Shown here: positions 1-9,499 of the stretch, piece after piece
Numbering within the stretch: the first letter of the stretch is position 1
Layout of the letters: each line of letters begins with the position of its first letter
NCBI GenBank assembly: GCA_010279815.1
Contig: QEOQ01000710.1
Span: 91,637 to 155,636 of the forward strand
DNA: 64,000 bases
Reading direction: 5' to 3'
Source: Brachionus plicatilis
Taxonomy: Eukaryota > Rotifera > Eurotatoria > Ploima > Brachionidae
The notes under the pieces: model-generated
The model's database searches: none
What the model saw: only the letters and a program-made list of their open reading frames with translations
Told to the model about the DNA's origin: nothing
Program-made: the position numbers and the translations under genes

Positions 1-346
1 GATTTTTAACACCTCAAAAAAGTTCTGTAAAAAATTCCAAAACTAAGATTTATCTCAAATAATTATTTAAATATCTTTTTTATCATTAAAATAAATTATT
101 CCTTTAAATTATCTTAATTAAATAAATCCTAAGCGATAAAATTAAAAATCTATATTTAGTAATAGTTTTCTATTTTAAAGTAAAAATTGTTCATATTTAG
201 TTTTGCTGAGCTTATCTTTTTTGTGAAAAACAGGCAATTTTGAAATTAATTTATGTTACTAATATTACTTTGGAAAATAGCTTTCAAAATTTTAGATTTT
301 TTATTAAATAAAAAAATTGTGTTTTTGAATATTGAGCTTAAGCAAA

Positions 347-471
347 ATGGCCGAGTCGGAAGCTAAACCTTCGAAAACAATGATTCGCATTTACCCTTCG
401 TTTACGGAGATCAGACAAGATGTCGATGCTAAATCACCTCACCAGATTTTCCTTAACTTCTCTTTAAGGAG
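347..471 (+). CDS. Probable first coding exon of an unidentified gene
   Basis: An ATG in a good eukaryotic context (agcaaaATGG) opens a 41-codon frame that is clearly GC-richer than its surroundings. It begins MAESEAKPSKTMIRIYPSF. The frame meets a donor-like site (GAG^GTTAAT) after base 471, leaving phase 2. If not spliced, it stops at a TAA near 488. No following exon is recognisable before the retroelement debris that starts near 1.65 kb, so the gene may be broken or its next exon may be short. The IYPSFTEIRQ segment vaguely recalls the start of DUF4139-type proteins, but that is memory only and I do not assign it. Seen: start context, composition shift, donor. Inferred: that this is a real exon. 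Confidence 0.45.
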
Positions 472-491
472 GTTAATTATAAATAAATAAT

Positions 492-1648
492 TTTAACACA
501 TTTTAAATGATAGAAATTTTTTCAATCACCAAAATTAAAAAATTTGTTTTCTCAAGAAATAGAGCAGTTATTACAAAGGTTTAAGGATTTCAAAAATTGA
601 CTAAGAATTCGAATTCTGGACTTAAATAAAAAATATAAGTCTTTGACTTGGACTATTGAAAAAAAAAGTCCGAACTTGGACTTTACTTGAGACTTGTGAC
701 TTTTATTCAACTTTAGTAATTTCTAACATTTTTTTAAAAAAATTTAGGCTTTAAGAGTTATGTTATTTTTTAAAATTTTAGAAATTTATTTTTAGTTATT
801 CAGCTATGAGAAGGCATTTAAAAAAACTATCCAGGCGACTATTTATTTTTCAGCAATAATGCTCAGGTGATTCTCTTTCATTGAATAGACGTACCATCCG
901 ATCATAAGCTTCAAATATACGACTTCAAAACTGGATTTATTTAAGTTTTTAAGTTCTGTTTCTAAATTCTCATCTGAGTGACTAATTGTCGTGTCATCAG
1001 CAAAATTTTCATACTAGGATCCTTTAACATCAAGTCATTTACAAATATGCAGAAGTGGACCTAACCTTTTTAAATATTTTGGTTTTGTGAATTTCAAATA
1101 CAAATTGAACAAAAATATGTCATTTTTTGATAAATTAAAATTAAAGCTAATAAAATATATTTAAAAAAATACAACCACAAAGTTTTAATATATTTTTTAT
1201 AGTTGTTGTAGTAGTATTTTTCTGCGACAAGTCTAACCTCTTGTAGAACAACACAAGTTATATTTGGTTAGCTTGCGGAAGCATTGCTACTGATAACAGA
1301 AATTTTTTATACTCGCTACTTACGTCTTTCGACGTCATTATTCATAGTCCCCTTGACTCGCGAGTCCTGACACGTTCCCATGGAAAGACGATCACTGTTC
1401 TAATACCAGGTTAGGTTATATATTATATATTTAAATTCATTTTATTTATTTTATATAATAATGATAATAATAATAAAATTAATTCTTTAAAAATCTTAGA
1501 AAAAAAATTAAAAATTAGTTTTTCAAAAGGTTCAATAAAAAAATAACAATGTAAATAATAAAGAATTTTATGGCATTATTTTATTTTTTTGAAGTCAAGT
1601 CAGCACTTTGACTTTAAATTTTATTTTTTTGAATATAATTGTATACAA
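492..1648. other. Gene-free stretch with transposon fragments
   Basis: No supported gene. Bases about 595-715 carry a remnant of the dispersed TTGACTT-repeat element (AAGTCTTTGACTTGGAC and GACTTGAGACTTGTGAC). Bases 1080-1160 match the outer arm of the foldback at 45.2 kb (GGTTTTGTGAATTTCAAAT). Bases about 1200-1490 are a GC-richer block ending in an (AAT)n run, like a retroposon tail. A 12-bp perfect palindrome (GACTCGCGAGTC) lies at 1355-1366. Confidence 0.5.
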
Positions 1649-1688
1649 TCAAGAGTTTATGTTAAATAAGAGCTTATTTAAATAAACC

Positions 1689-1979
1689 CTATTTTTCATT
1701 TGAGTAAAAAATATGAAAATTAAGTGGGTTGCGTCTATACCGTATTGGTTTATGCCTTGCTTCAAGCTGTTGTAGATCGCGTCGTAGTGTGATGAGGGAT
1801 TGTGCACAGTCTGGACAGTTGCTATTGGAATGTAACTTGCTGCAATTGTCGATGACCTTCTTCTGGGCCCTAATGGTGCTTTCCGATAAGTCAATGGATT
1901 GCTCTACGGATATAATTAATGTATCGAGTTTCTCTATTCTATTTTCTATAAGGGACTTTGTGTTAGCAACAGTGGTCAT
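1689..1979 (-). CDS. Small coiled-coil ORF with a CPDC motif, probably part of a retroelement
   Basis: A 96-residue frame on the minus strand, 120 bp downstream of the reverse transcriptase relic and in the same orientation. It has heptad-like hydrophobic spacing (IENRIEKLDTLIISVEQSID) followed by a small Cys cluster (NCPDC) and a basic Arg-rich segment. GC content and codon use match the neighbouring RT and differ from the surrounding AT-rich DNA. This fits a second ORF or the remains of a gag-like protein of the same element, but no family is recognised. It could also be an ORF by chance inside a GC-richer repeat. Confidence 0.35.
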   Translation of the reverse strand: MTTVANTKSLIENRIEKLDTLIISVEQSIDLSESTIRAQKKVIDNCSKLHSNSNCPDCAQSLITLRRDLQQLEARHKPIRYRRNPLNFHIFYSNEK

Positions 1980-2098
1980 CCGAATCTATCGTATCCTGAT
2001 ACTGCCGAGGATTGCAAAATTTGGTTAATTAACCGGGAAATAAAAACGGATTTACACAAATTTTTTATTAAATTAAAAATATATTGTTCCCGAAAAGT

Positions 2099-3091
2099 TT
2101 AGAAGACGATGACGGCCATGTTGTCGATGTGGATCCTTCGATGTTGTGGCGTTGGGTCTAAAAGAAAAGGAAGCAGGGAAGCTGCTGCCTCATTAAAAAG
2201 CATGGAGTCAGTGGGAGCGACGACTGAGAATTCTCTTCCCGAGTCGCCATCGACTGCCCCCAACTGGTACTCCGAGGCGTCTGTGTACCAGACACTAGAT
2301 TTTCTAGGAGTCCTCCTAAACTTGAGCCTTTCTATGTTAATGATGAGGCTCATATACCACCAGTATTCTCTCCTGGTGATAAGGGACATCCTAATAAAGG
2401 TGTTCACAATGGGGGAGACCTTGCCTGCATACCCCAAGTAGTAATTTAGGTACCCTCTCACTCTTTGGAGGGCCCTACCCTTAGGGTCGTTAGTAAGGAG
2501 GAATTCGGCCATTTCGCGCGTGAAACGCGTGGCCTCCTTATCTCTTATTATCCCTAGCCCGTCCCAATTAGCACCCAGGAATTTAATGTTTTTGACCGGG
2601 TTTAACTCGGACTTCTTTGTATTTATTACCCAGCCCGCATTCCTTAGTTTAGCCCTTAGCACATCAAGCAGGACCTGGAAATTACGTCTGTCATGATGTG
2701 CGATGATTAGGTCATCTAAGTGACCATAAGTGTACTTGGTGTGGCGCTTAATAAAGGCCAGTACACAGTTTAGCAGGCTCTGCTGTATATATGGGGCAAT
2801 ACATAGTCCGAAGGGCATCCTGGTGAAGTGAAAGAACTTGCCCCCGTAGCCAAAAGTTGTCATGAATTGTGACTTCGGGTGCAAGTTGATGTTAAAGAAG
2901 GCCTGCTTTAAATCCAGCTTGGTATACCAGAGGTGGTTCGGCCAATTATTGTTGTTAACCACTTGGTACACCGATTTTAGCGTGAATTTCGGCGCTTCTA
3001 TGACCCTTGTTAAAGCGGAAAAATCCGCTATGGGCCTCACCTTCGAGCCGGGTCTCGAGACCAGGAAGAAAGTACCGCAGTATATATTCAT
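2099..3091 (-). pseudogene. Reverse transcriptase-RNase H relic (DIRS- or Ty3-like retroelement)
   Basis: A 330-residue open frame holding most of an RT followed directly by RNase H. RT blocks visible in order: RPIADFSAL near residue 20; KLDLKQAFFNINLHP with the first catalytic Asp near residue 60; RMPFGLCIAPY near residue 90; GHLDDLIIA near residue 125 as the catalytic box, with HLDD where YxDD is usual; and FLGANWD near residue 170. The RNase H part shows WYTDAS, NEAAASL and HIDNMAV, that is Asp, Glu and Asp in the expected order. The frame stops right after the third acidic residue, so the RNase H end is missing. The 5' side runs into an unrelated 140-bp repeat at 3088, so gag and the RT N-terminus are also missing. 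RT joined directly to RNase H suits DIRS-type or Ty3-type elements. No tyrosine recombinase, integrase or LTR was seen, so the class is open. Confidence 0.75.
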
Positions 3092-3225
3092 TATCTATTT
3101 GACTCTGTTTAGAATAAATTTCCATCTAATCTTCTTTCAATTTTTCTCTTTGTGTTTTAAATTTTCAACTTTTAGAGAAATATTTTTTAGTTCATTTTGA
3201 ACCATAGGCGTCTGAACAATTGAAA
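3088..3225. repeat. Direct repeat copy 1 (about 140 bp)
   Basis: About 140 bp starting ATTCATTATCTATTTGACTC and ending near GTCTGAACAATTGAAA recur almost unchanged at 3590-3727. The first copy abuts the RT relic exactly where its open frame begins, so it marks a junction: either the retroelement landed in this sequence, or a segmental duplication copied it. Confidence 0.8.
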
Positions 3226-3479
3226 AAAAGTTTAATTGACATTTATTTAAATTACTTTATTGACACTTAATATTACCTTTCGATTCCTCAAATCTAGTTA
3301 AATTAATTGCTTCTTTATTAATTTCAAATATTAAGTCATCATCTTTAGTGATGAACTAGAAATGTTTGAACTAATTTTAGCATTGCTCCTGTTACATTTA
3401 AATGAGTTATAAATATTTTTTATTTCTGTTTCTAAATTTTCACTGTAATCACCTAAATATATTTATGTGTTTAGAAATA

Positions 3480-4087
3480 TAAAATAATCTAAGTTATTAA
3501 TTAAATTACAGCTGTCTTCATTGTTAAAGTCCATTTTGTTATTGGAAGTTTGGAAAATTTTATGATTTTGATCACAAAATTTTATATATTCATTATCTAT
3601 TTGACTCTGTTTAGAATAAATTTCCATCTAATCTTCTTTCAATTTTTCTCTTTGTGTTTTAAATTTTCAACTTTTAAAGAAATATTTTTAAGTTCATTTT
3701 GAACCATAGGCGTCTGAACAATTGAAATGTCAAAATGATCTTCAATTTCCTCCATTTAATCAACTTCGTTTTGATGAATTTCACTTGCTAACTAAAATGT
3801 AATGGAAAAATTAAATGATTACGCTTGAAGACAAAAAAACTGACATTTTTGATCGTTTGTCTCAATTGTCGAGATTCAAGAAAATATCTTCATACAACTT
3901 CAAACAAAGGAGAATAGATCTTTTTTGTTGAAATAGCATCTTTGCAGATAATATGTTGCAATTCGTCACAGAAATCATTTTCGAAAATATCTTCACTTTT
4001 GCTTAAGAGGCTTTCCAAACACTTCAGGTAAGAAGACACTCTGGCATAAAACGAATATAATTTATTTATTTTTTCTCCCGAAATCAT
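3480..4087 (-). pseudogene. Broken coiled-coil ORF
   Basis: Minus-strand pieces with coding character: MISGEKINKLYSFYARV (65 codons, 4087-3890), then MEEIEDHFDISIVQTPMVQN with a Lys/Glu-rich helix near 3755-3640, then after a frame change EIYSKQSQIDNEYIKFCDQN. Stops and at least one frameshift separate them. The pieces read like one Glu/Lys-rich coiled-coil protein, perhaps transposon-encoded. Family not recognised. A real multi-exon gene is possible, but good splice sites were not seen. Confidence 0.3.
3590..3727. repeat. Direct repeat copy 2 (about 140 bp)
   Basis: Second copy, about 500 bp from the first, with few substitutions. On the minus strand this copy is inside the broken coiled-coil ORF at 3480-4087, so this is probably the original location and the copy at 3088 the derived one. 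Confidence 0.8.
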
Positions 4088-4489
4088 TTATTAAATTTAT
4101 TTTAATTTTATCTAAAAACAATTGAAATTGAAGGACATTTATGAAATGACTTAAATTTATTAATTAATTTTTTTTTGTTGACTAAATAATCTAAAAGAGA
4201 AATTATTTTAAAAAATTGAAAAAGAAATTGTTGATGAAGTGAGACTTTGAAAGATTAAATAGAAAAAGCAAGTGCTTAACTATTTTTATTTTACTTTGAA
4301 TAAAATTTACACAAAGTTTTTTTAATTGCAGAAACAAAAATTAAGCATAAAAATTAATTACGTTTATAAGTTTCCAAAAAACTATATTTTGTATGAAAAC
4401 TGATAATTTAACAATTTACTTTGTAAAAATTCTTAATTTTTCGCCACCTTTCCTTTTATTCTTAGATCACAAGCACAATACGTTTTTAT

Positions 4490-4796
4490 GGCATTGTGAA
4501 TTTTCATACAAAAATTACAATACAAAAAGTAAAAGAGGTTATAACTTTTGTTCTAACGGTTCAAAGCATGTTCTGCAAAAACTCTGCAAATTAATTGCGC
4601 ATTTCGTTTGAATACGTTTCAATGGCGTGAAACGTTTTGCATAAATTTGCACACATTTAGCAAACTTTCACAAAAGGTGTAACAAAAGTTGTAACACCTT
4701 GTTAAATTTGCAGAACATGCTTTGAACCGTTAGAACAAAAGTTATAACCTCTTTTACTTTTTGTATTGTAATTTTTGTATGAAAATTCACAATGCC
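4490..4796. mobile_element. Foldback MITE with 9-bp target duplication (Mutator-like)
   Basis: A 307-bp element with inverted arms of about 95 bp. It begins GGCATTGTGAATTTTCATAC and ends with the complement of this. The nine bases CGTTTTTAT stand immediately outside both ends (4481-4489 and 4797-4805), a perfect 9-bp target-site duplication. Nine-base duplications are typical of Mutator-like elements, so it is probably a non-autonomous MULE. The centre holds a smaller hairpin module (CTGCAAAAACTCTGCAAA ... TTTTGCA) that recurs in other elements of this window. The 72-codon ORF across the left arm is a by-product of the repeat and not a gene. Confidence 0.9.
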
Positions 4797-5225
4797 CGTT
4801 TTTATTAATTTCCCTTTTTTTTAAACATTAGCATCTCTAATAACCAATATATGACTCTATTTAAATTTCTTGACCATTTCATGACCAGTTTTATTTCTGC
4901 TGTTGAAAAGCAAGTTTTTTGGTCTTTTCATGCTAAGTTAAGAAAAAGTTTAAAATGCTCTTAATTTGAATTAAAATATTGATTATATTTTTAATTTTAA
5001 CCAAACAGAAAATCCAAACAAGACTGGCAGCCATTGAATAAACAAACACTTATTTTAAATTTTGAAAATGTCGAGTGTAAATAATAGTTTGGCAATTTTT
5101 TTATTTAGATTTGTCTAGTTAGATAACACTGATCAGTTAGCTTGGATTAGAGCTGGAATTTTTGTACACATTGAGCGGCATCACTATATGCATATTGTGC
5201 TCCTGGTGCCTTTCCACCTGGCACT

Positions 5226-5402
5226 TTGGTTTTTATTGCAGTAGTTTTTCATGTGACTGGCGAGCTCTTTTAGTTTAGGTGGATAGATCTCTTCCATCTT
5301 GGCTGACTAGAACAGTGAGGTCATGACAATAAGCTGAAGACGGTCGACTTTCATTTCTTGCTTACACTCGCACATAAACAAGCTAATGTACTCCGGAGAG
5401 GC
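5226..5402 (-). pseudogene. Cyclin-box fragment (cyclin A/E-like pseudogene)
   Basis: The minus strand encodes about 59 residues of a cyclin N-terminal fold: SPEYISLFMCECKQEMKVDR, LQLIVMTSLF, one in-frame TAG, then SAKMEEIYPPKLKELA and SHMKNYCNKNQ. The LQL..sSLF..aK.EEIYPPK core is the hallmark helix pair of cyclins, closest in my memory to cyclin E/A types. The stop falls inside the conserved helix, and no flanking cyclin exons were seen. After CNKNQ another frame reads VPGGKAPGAQYAYSDAA, which is not cyclin. It is therefore a pseudogene or retro-copied fragment, or an exon of a decayed gene. It abuts the foldback element at 5391-5914, which may have cut it. Confidence 0.6.
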
Positions 5403-5914
5403 AAGTGTACCAATCACTGGTTACTTTAAGAATATTTTTAACTAAACTTAAAAATAATTTAAATAAAAGTTGAAGAAAAAATACAAAAAAATACCTCATT
5501 TAGATGAAATAAGTCATTAAGCTTATTAAATACGTAAAGCTTCAGTTGATGTGACATCAATTTGATTTTTTTCTAGTATACTCTTTGCTCAAGAGAACAT
5601 GTGTTTAGTAGTCTAGATTCAAAAATTTTACTTTTCTTAACGAATTTTAAGATTTTCGCTTTTTTAAGAGAAAAAATCTTTGCAAATTTTTCATTCTAAA
5701 TTGAAATTTCTAATTAATATTTTTTTTTCAAAAAAAAGGGAAAATCATGTTAAAATTCGTTAAGAAAAATAAAATTTTTAACTCTAGACTATTAAACACA
5801 TGTTCTCTTTAGCAAAGAGCAGATTATAAAAAAAACAAATTTTTTTAAAAAGGTAAGTCAATAATATTTTTTAAAGTAACCAGTGATTTGTTCAATTACC
5901 ACTTGCCTCCAGAG
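5391..5914. mobile_element. Long inverted-repeat (foldback) element
   Basis: Imperfect arms of more than 150 bp: CTCCGGAGAGGCAAGTG at the left answers ACTTGCCTCCAGAG at the right. Inner blocks TCACTGGTTACTTTAA and GAGAACATGTGTTTA also pair across the middle. The ends are not closed by a clear target duplication. Similarity between the arms may continue a little beyond the stated ends. Confidence 0.75.
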
Positions 5915-6831
5915 TAAATGGACTTGTAGCCTGAACGAGTCGAAACAGTAGATTGACAGCCGGACATCGGATGAAGCTGAACTGAACATGCAGCAACAAT
6001 GATTAGATATTTCATTTTTTTAATAATTTTTTATATTGTATTTTAATTTATTATACTTTAAATTTTATAATATCAAGTTATTTTTTATTTTCTGATTTTT
6101 TTAAATAAACGGATGAAAGAAGGAGCTGTAGTTCGGCACAGAAAAACAAATTAATAAATATAAACAAATCTTTTTATTTTTTTTTATATTCTTCTTTTTC
6201 GACTTGTCCGATTTTCCATTTAAACAGTACTCTAAATCTTGATTATGCTATTTTTTTTTTATTATTACCAAAATGTGTTTTTTTTTTGTAATTTTTTTCG
6301 AAAAGAAAAAAAAAACAAAAAATTCAAATTTATACATTTATTAAAAAACAGCGCTGAAATAATTTTTTTTCTATAATAAAAATTGATTTAATTATTTTTC
6401 TTCGGTTTTAGACTCAAAGCAGTTTTTGATGATATTCACATGTTGTATGTTTGTCAATTGAACACAATTTTTTGCGAACAAACAATTGAATAAAAAAATC
6501 AGACACTAAATTTCACAACATTAAGCAGCAAGGCACTCATTCATTCGAGTACATCAACTAATAGAACTAAAACATGTGCTCAACATTCACAAGCAAAAAA
6601 ACCACTAAAAATCTCAAATTCTAATTTTAGCTTATATTATTCATAATTATTATTGTACATTGTATTTTTATATGTAATTAAATTTTACTTTTTACTTTTT
6701 TTTATTTTTTATATATACAAACTCAAATCTCTTTTTCACTTATTGCCTATGTGGCTGAAACAACATATAAATAAATAAATAAATAAGATTAATCAGCATT
6801 ATACAAAAATACAACATCGTTAACAAAAACA
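5915..6831. other. Upstream region of the RRM gene with retroposon-like tail
   Basis: No gene supported, except a possible minus-strand open stretch at 5991-5893 (HPMSGCQSTVSTRSGYKS then stop) that I cannot assign. Bases about 6746-6786 read TTGCCTATGTGGCTG followed by (AAAT)n. Similar TTGCC..GGC hairpins with (AAAT)n runs occur at 33.4 kb and 42.3 kb, which suggests 3' ends of short LINE or SINE copies. The first ATG after it in good context is that of the RRM gene. Confidence 0.45.
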
Positions 6832-7272
6832 ATGTCAAACAGTAGTGAAACGGCTCTTCTTGTTCAGGGTTTTCCCATCGACTTGGACCGAATTGGTCTC
6901 GCAAATCTTTTCAATCGAGCTGGACCGGTCAAGCACGCGCGCCTAATCCCGCCAAAAAACTCCTCATACTCAAACACGTTCGGCTTTGTTGAATTTTCAA
7001 GCCGAACCAGCGCCGCTACTGCTCTCAAAATGTTCAACAAAATAGGCACAAAGTACTTGAATGTGAGCTACGCTCAGCCAAGAAACACACTAGCCATTGC
7101 TGTCTCCAGAAACAGTATATGCTCGAATGGTCGTGCTGTGAGCCGCTTGTCCAACCACGACTTGAATCAGAGTAGCTATTCGGACAAACTGAGCCGCAAG
7201 AGTTCGATCGGTAGAGGATCCATTATTCACCAGAACCAGCACCAGCCTCAACGATACCAACGTAAATCATAA
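6832..7272 (+). CDS. Single-RRM RNA-binding protein, intronless
   Basis: A 146-residue protein with one RNA recognition motif at about residues 8-83. RNP2 is LLVQGF (9-14) and RNP1 is NTFGFVEF (48-55), which keeps both aromatic RNA-stacking positions. The usual helix ALKMFNKIG follows. The tail (84-146) is Ser/Arg/Asn/Gln-rich and low in complexity, as in many splicing or mRNA-binding factors; it lacks a second RRM. The start ATG stands in AACAATG context after a region with stops. The frame is uninterrupted and ends TAA at 7272, with an AATAAA about 100 bp downstream (near 7370). It is GC-richer than its flanks. Role is inferred from the domain only: binding single-stranded RNA, nuclear or cytoplasmic. 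The lack of introns, with a LINE-like (AAAT)n block just upstream, allows a retrocopy, yet the intact frame argues it is functional. Confidence 0.85.
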   Translation: MSNSSETALLVQGFPIDLDRIGLANLFNRAGPVKHARLIPPKNSSYSNTFGFVEFSSRTSAATALKMFNKIGTKYLNVSYAQPRNTLAIAVSRNSICSNGRAVSRLSNHDLNQSSYSDKLSRKSSIGRGSIIHQNQHQPQRYQRKS

Positions 7273-7369
7273 ACAAAAAGAAATTTTTATTTTATTTTTT
7301 TTTGGTTTTCGGGTGGTAATTACGATCTGAGTAGAACTTTTCGCAAAAAGTTGTTACGGGCAAAAATAT

Positions 7370-7375
7370 AATAAA
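7370..7375 (+). terminator. Polyadenylation signal of the RRM gene
   Basis: AATAAA about 100 bases after the stop codon, followed by GC-richer DNA. Position and motif fit the canonical polyadenylation hexamer. The hexamer is frequent by chance in AT-rich DNA. Confidence 0.4.
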
Positions 7376-7486
7376 ACGAGCAACGATGAGGCGTTCGTGG
7401 ACGCCTAGCAGCCCAAATCTCAAGTCAAATCATTAGAAGAACTGACGTTCGGAAAATAGTATTCAGTCTACATAACACATGTGAAC

Positions 7487-8239
7487 ACTCAATGTATTTC
7501 AAGACACTTGAAAAATAAGCAAAGTTAAAGCTTGAACAAAATTACAATTTTTTACCTAAAGAATGTTTTTTTTCAAGGATCAGTTTTTTTTTTAAATTAA
7601 AATATCTAAAAATATTTGGACGTAAAATTTTTGTCACCCTCCTATTTTTTCATCCGGGCTTGGGACCGGCATACGGCATAGTTTTGACGGCGTCTTCCCC
7701 TAAGAAGCACGTGGGACGTTCATCATAAACAGCGCCACTCATCCGAGCACTTTTAATTTGGCTGCGAACTCGGCTACTATTTAGACTAGCTTGGAACCAC
7801 AAACCAAGCGACATTCTCAATTTAGAAAGAGAGAATGCCTTAACTTTAGTGCTTCCAAAGTTACGGCTATCCAAAGAGGTTCAGCTGTAAAACAAGTTCT
7901 CGCTCTGCTAAGATTCTATACTGGATGATGGTCAAGCCAGCGGCACCCTCATAAGACAAGACTAGGACAAAGACCCGTAGATCTATGTACCCGTAATACA
8001 GCTCTTCTTCAGACACGTAGAAGACCACATAGTGTGGCTGCCACCACCCTCCTCTTTTCTCATCCTGGGCTTGGGACCGGCTTACGGCAGAGTTATGGTG
8101 GCTTATAATTTATTTTTTATAAAAGCTTTATTTTTTAGAATTGATTAAAATAAGTTATTGGTTCATCCTTCTTTTAATTGATTCTTCAAAAATCTTTATT
8201 TGAAAACTTTAAAGACAAATTTAAAATCGAAATTTGGTT
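7487..8239. repeat. Direct repeat unit A (753 bp)
   Basis: Nearly identical to 8274-9026, offset exactly 787 bp. The unit is GC-richer than its flanks. It contains an internal pair of about 55-bp direct repeats (GGGCTTGGGACCGGC at about 7636-7694 and again at 8047-8103). A 74-codon minus-strand frame (7650-7874, MDSRNFGSTKVKAFSL...) is open in both units, but it looks like repeat sequence and matches no family I know. Confidence 0.9.
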
Positions 8240-8273
8240 AGAAAATATTCGAGCAATTATAATTTGGCAACGA

Positions 8274-9026
8274 ACTCAATGTATTTCAAGACACTTGAAA
8301 AAAAAGCAAAGTTAAAGCTTGAACAAAATTACAATTTTTTACCTAAAGAATGTTTTTTTTCAAGGATCAGTTTTATTTTTAAATTAAAATATCTAAAAAT
8401 ATTTGAACGTAAAATTTTTGTCACCCTCCTATTTTTTCATCCGGGCTTGGGACCGGCATACGGCATAGTTATGACGGCGTCTTCCCCTAAGAAGCACGTG
8501 GGACGTTCATCATAAACAGCGCCACTCATCCGAGCACTTTTAATTTGGCTGCGAACTCGGCTACTATTTAGACTAGCTTGGAACCACAAACCAAGCGACA
8601 TTCTCAATTTAGAAAGAGAGAATGCCTTAACTTTAGTGCTTCCAAAGTTACGGCTATCCAAAGAGGGTCAGCTGTAAAACAAGTTCTCGCTCTGCTAAGA
8701 TTCTATACTGGATGATGGTCAAGCCAGCGGCACCCTCATACGACAAGACTAGGACAAAGACCCGTAGATCTATGTACCCGTAATACAGCTCTTCTTCAGA
8801 CACGTAGAAGACCACATAGTGTGGCTGCCACCACCCTCCTCTTTTCTCATCCTGGGCTTGGGACCGGCTAACGGCAGAGTTATGGTGGCTTATACTTTAT
8901 TTTTTATAAAAGCTTTATTTTTTAGAATTGATTAAAATAAGTTATTGGTTCATCCTTCTTTTAATTGATTCTTCTAAAATCTTTATTTGAAAACTTTAAA
9001 GACAAATTTAAAATCGAAATTTGGTT
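8274..9026. repeat. Direct repeat unit B (753 bp)
   Basis: Second copy after a 34-bp spacer, with only scattered substitutions, for example A for T near 7684/8471. The 74-codon minus frame is kept at 8437-8661. Near identity means a recent tandem duplication, or an assembly artefact. Origin unknown; a transposon fragment is most likely. Confidence 0.9.
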
Positions 9027-9499
9027 TAAAAAATATGACAACGAATACTGTTTATTTGAAAATTACCAGATTGGAATAAATATTGTCCATATCAACCAAC
9101 CCTTTTTTTGATCTAATTTACACTTTTTCATAAGTATGTTTTAATATTTTCTATTAAATTAAGGGCGAACCAAATGTGCTAGAGCTTAGATTTTGATCTT
9201 GCGTTAAAGCTGGTAAAATTCTATAATTGAAAAATGGTGGGGGATAAATGGCATAGTATTAATGGGGGAGATAAGTATGGGTCCGAGTTTTATTTAAAAA
9301 CTGGAGGCCAGTGTTTTAGTAATAACCTTTTGGATTGATGACCGATAGAAATTTTAAAAAAAAAAGCCGCTTTTTTCTTATTTTCCTGCCTTTTATATAC
9401 ATAAAAACAATCTTTGTGTTAACAATTAAAATTTTTTTTAAACTTTTGCAACATTATATCATGTCCCTTTCTATACTTGTGGATAATGGGGAGCTATCT
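9027..9499. other. Gene-free stretch
   Basis: No gene, repeat pair or structured element was recognised. A short GGGGGATAAATGGCATAG patch near 9239 is less AT-rich, but has no partner in the window. Confidence 0.4.

Noticed and set aside
1689..3091. LTRs flanking the RT relic
   Set aside because: Searched both sides for long direct repeats; only the 140-bp repeat at 3088/3590 was found, and both copies lie on the same side of the RT.
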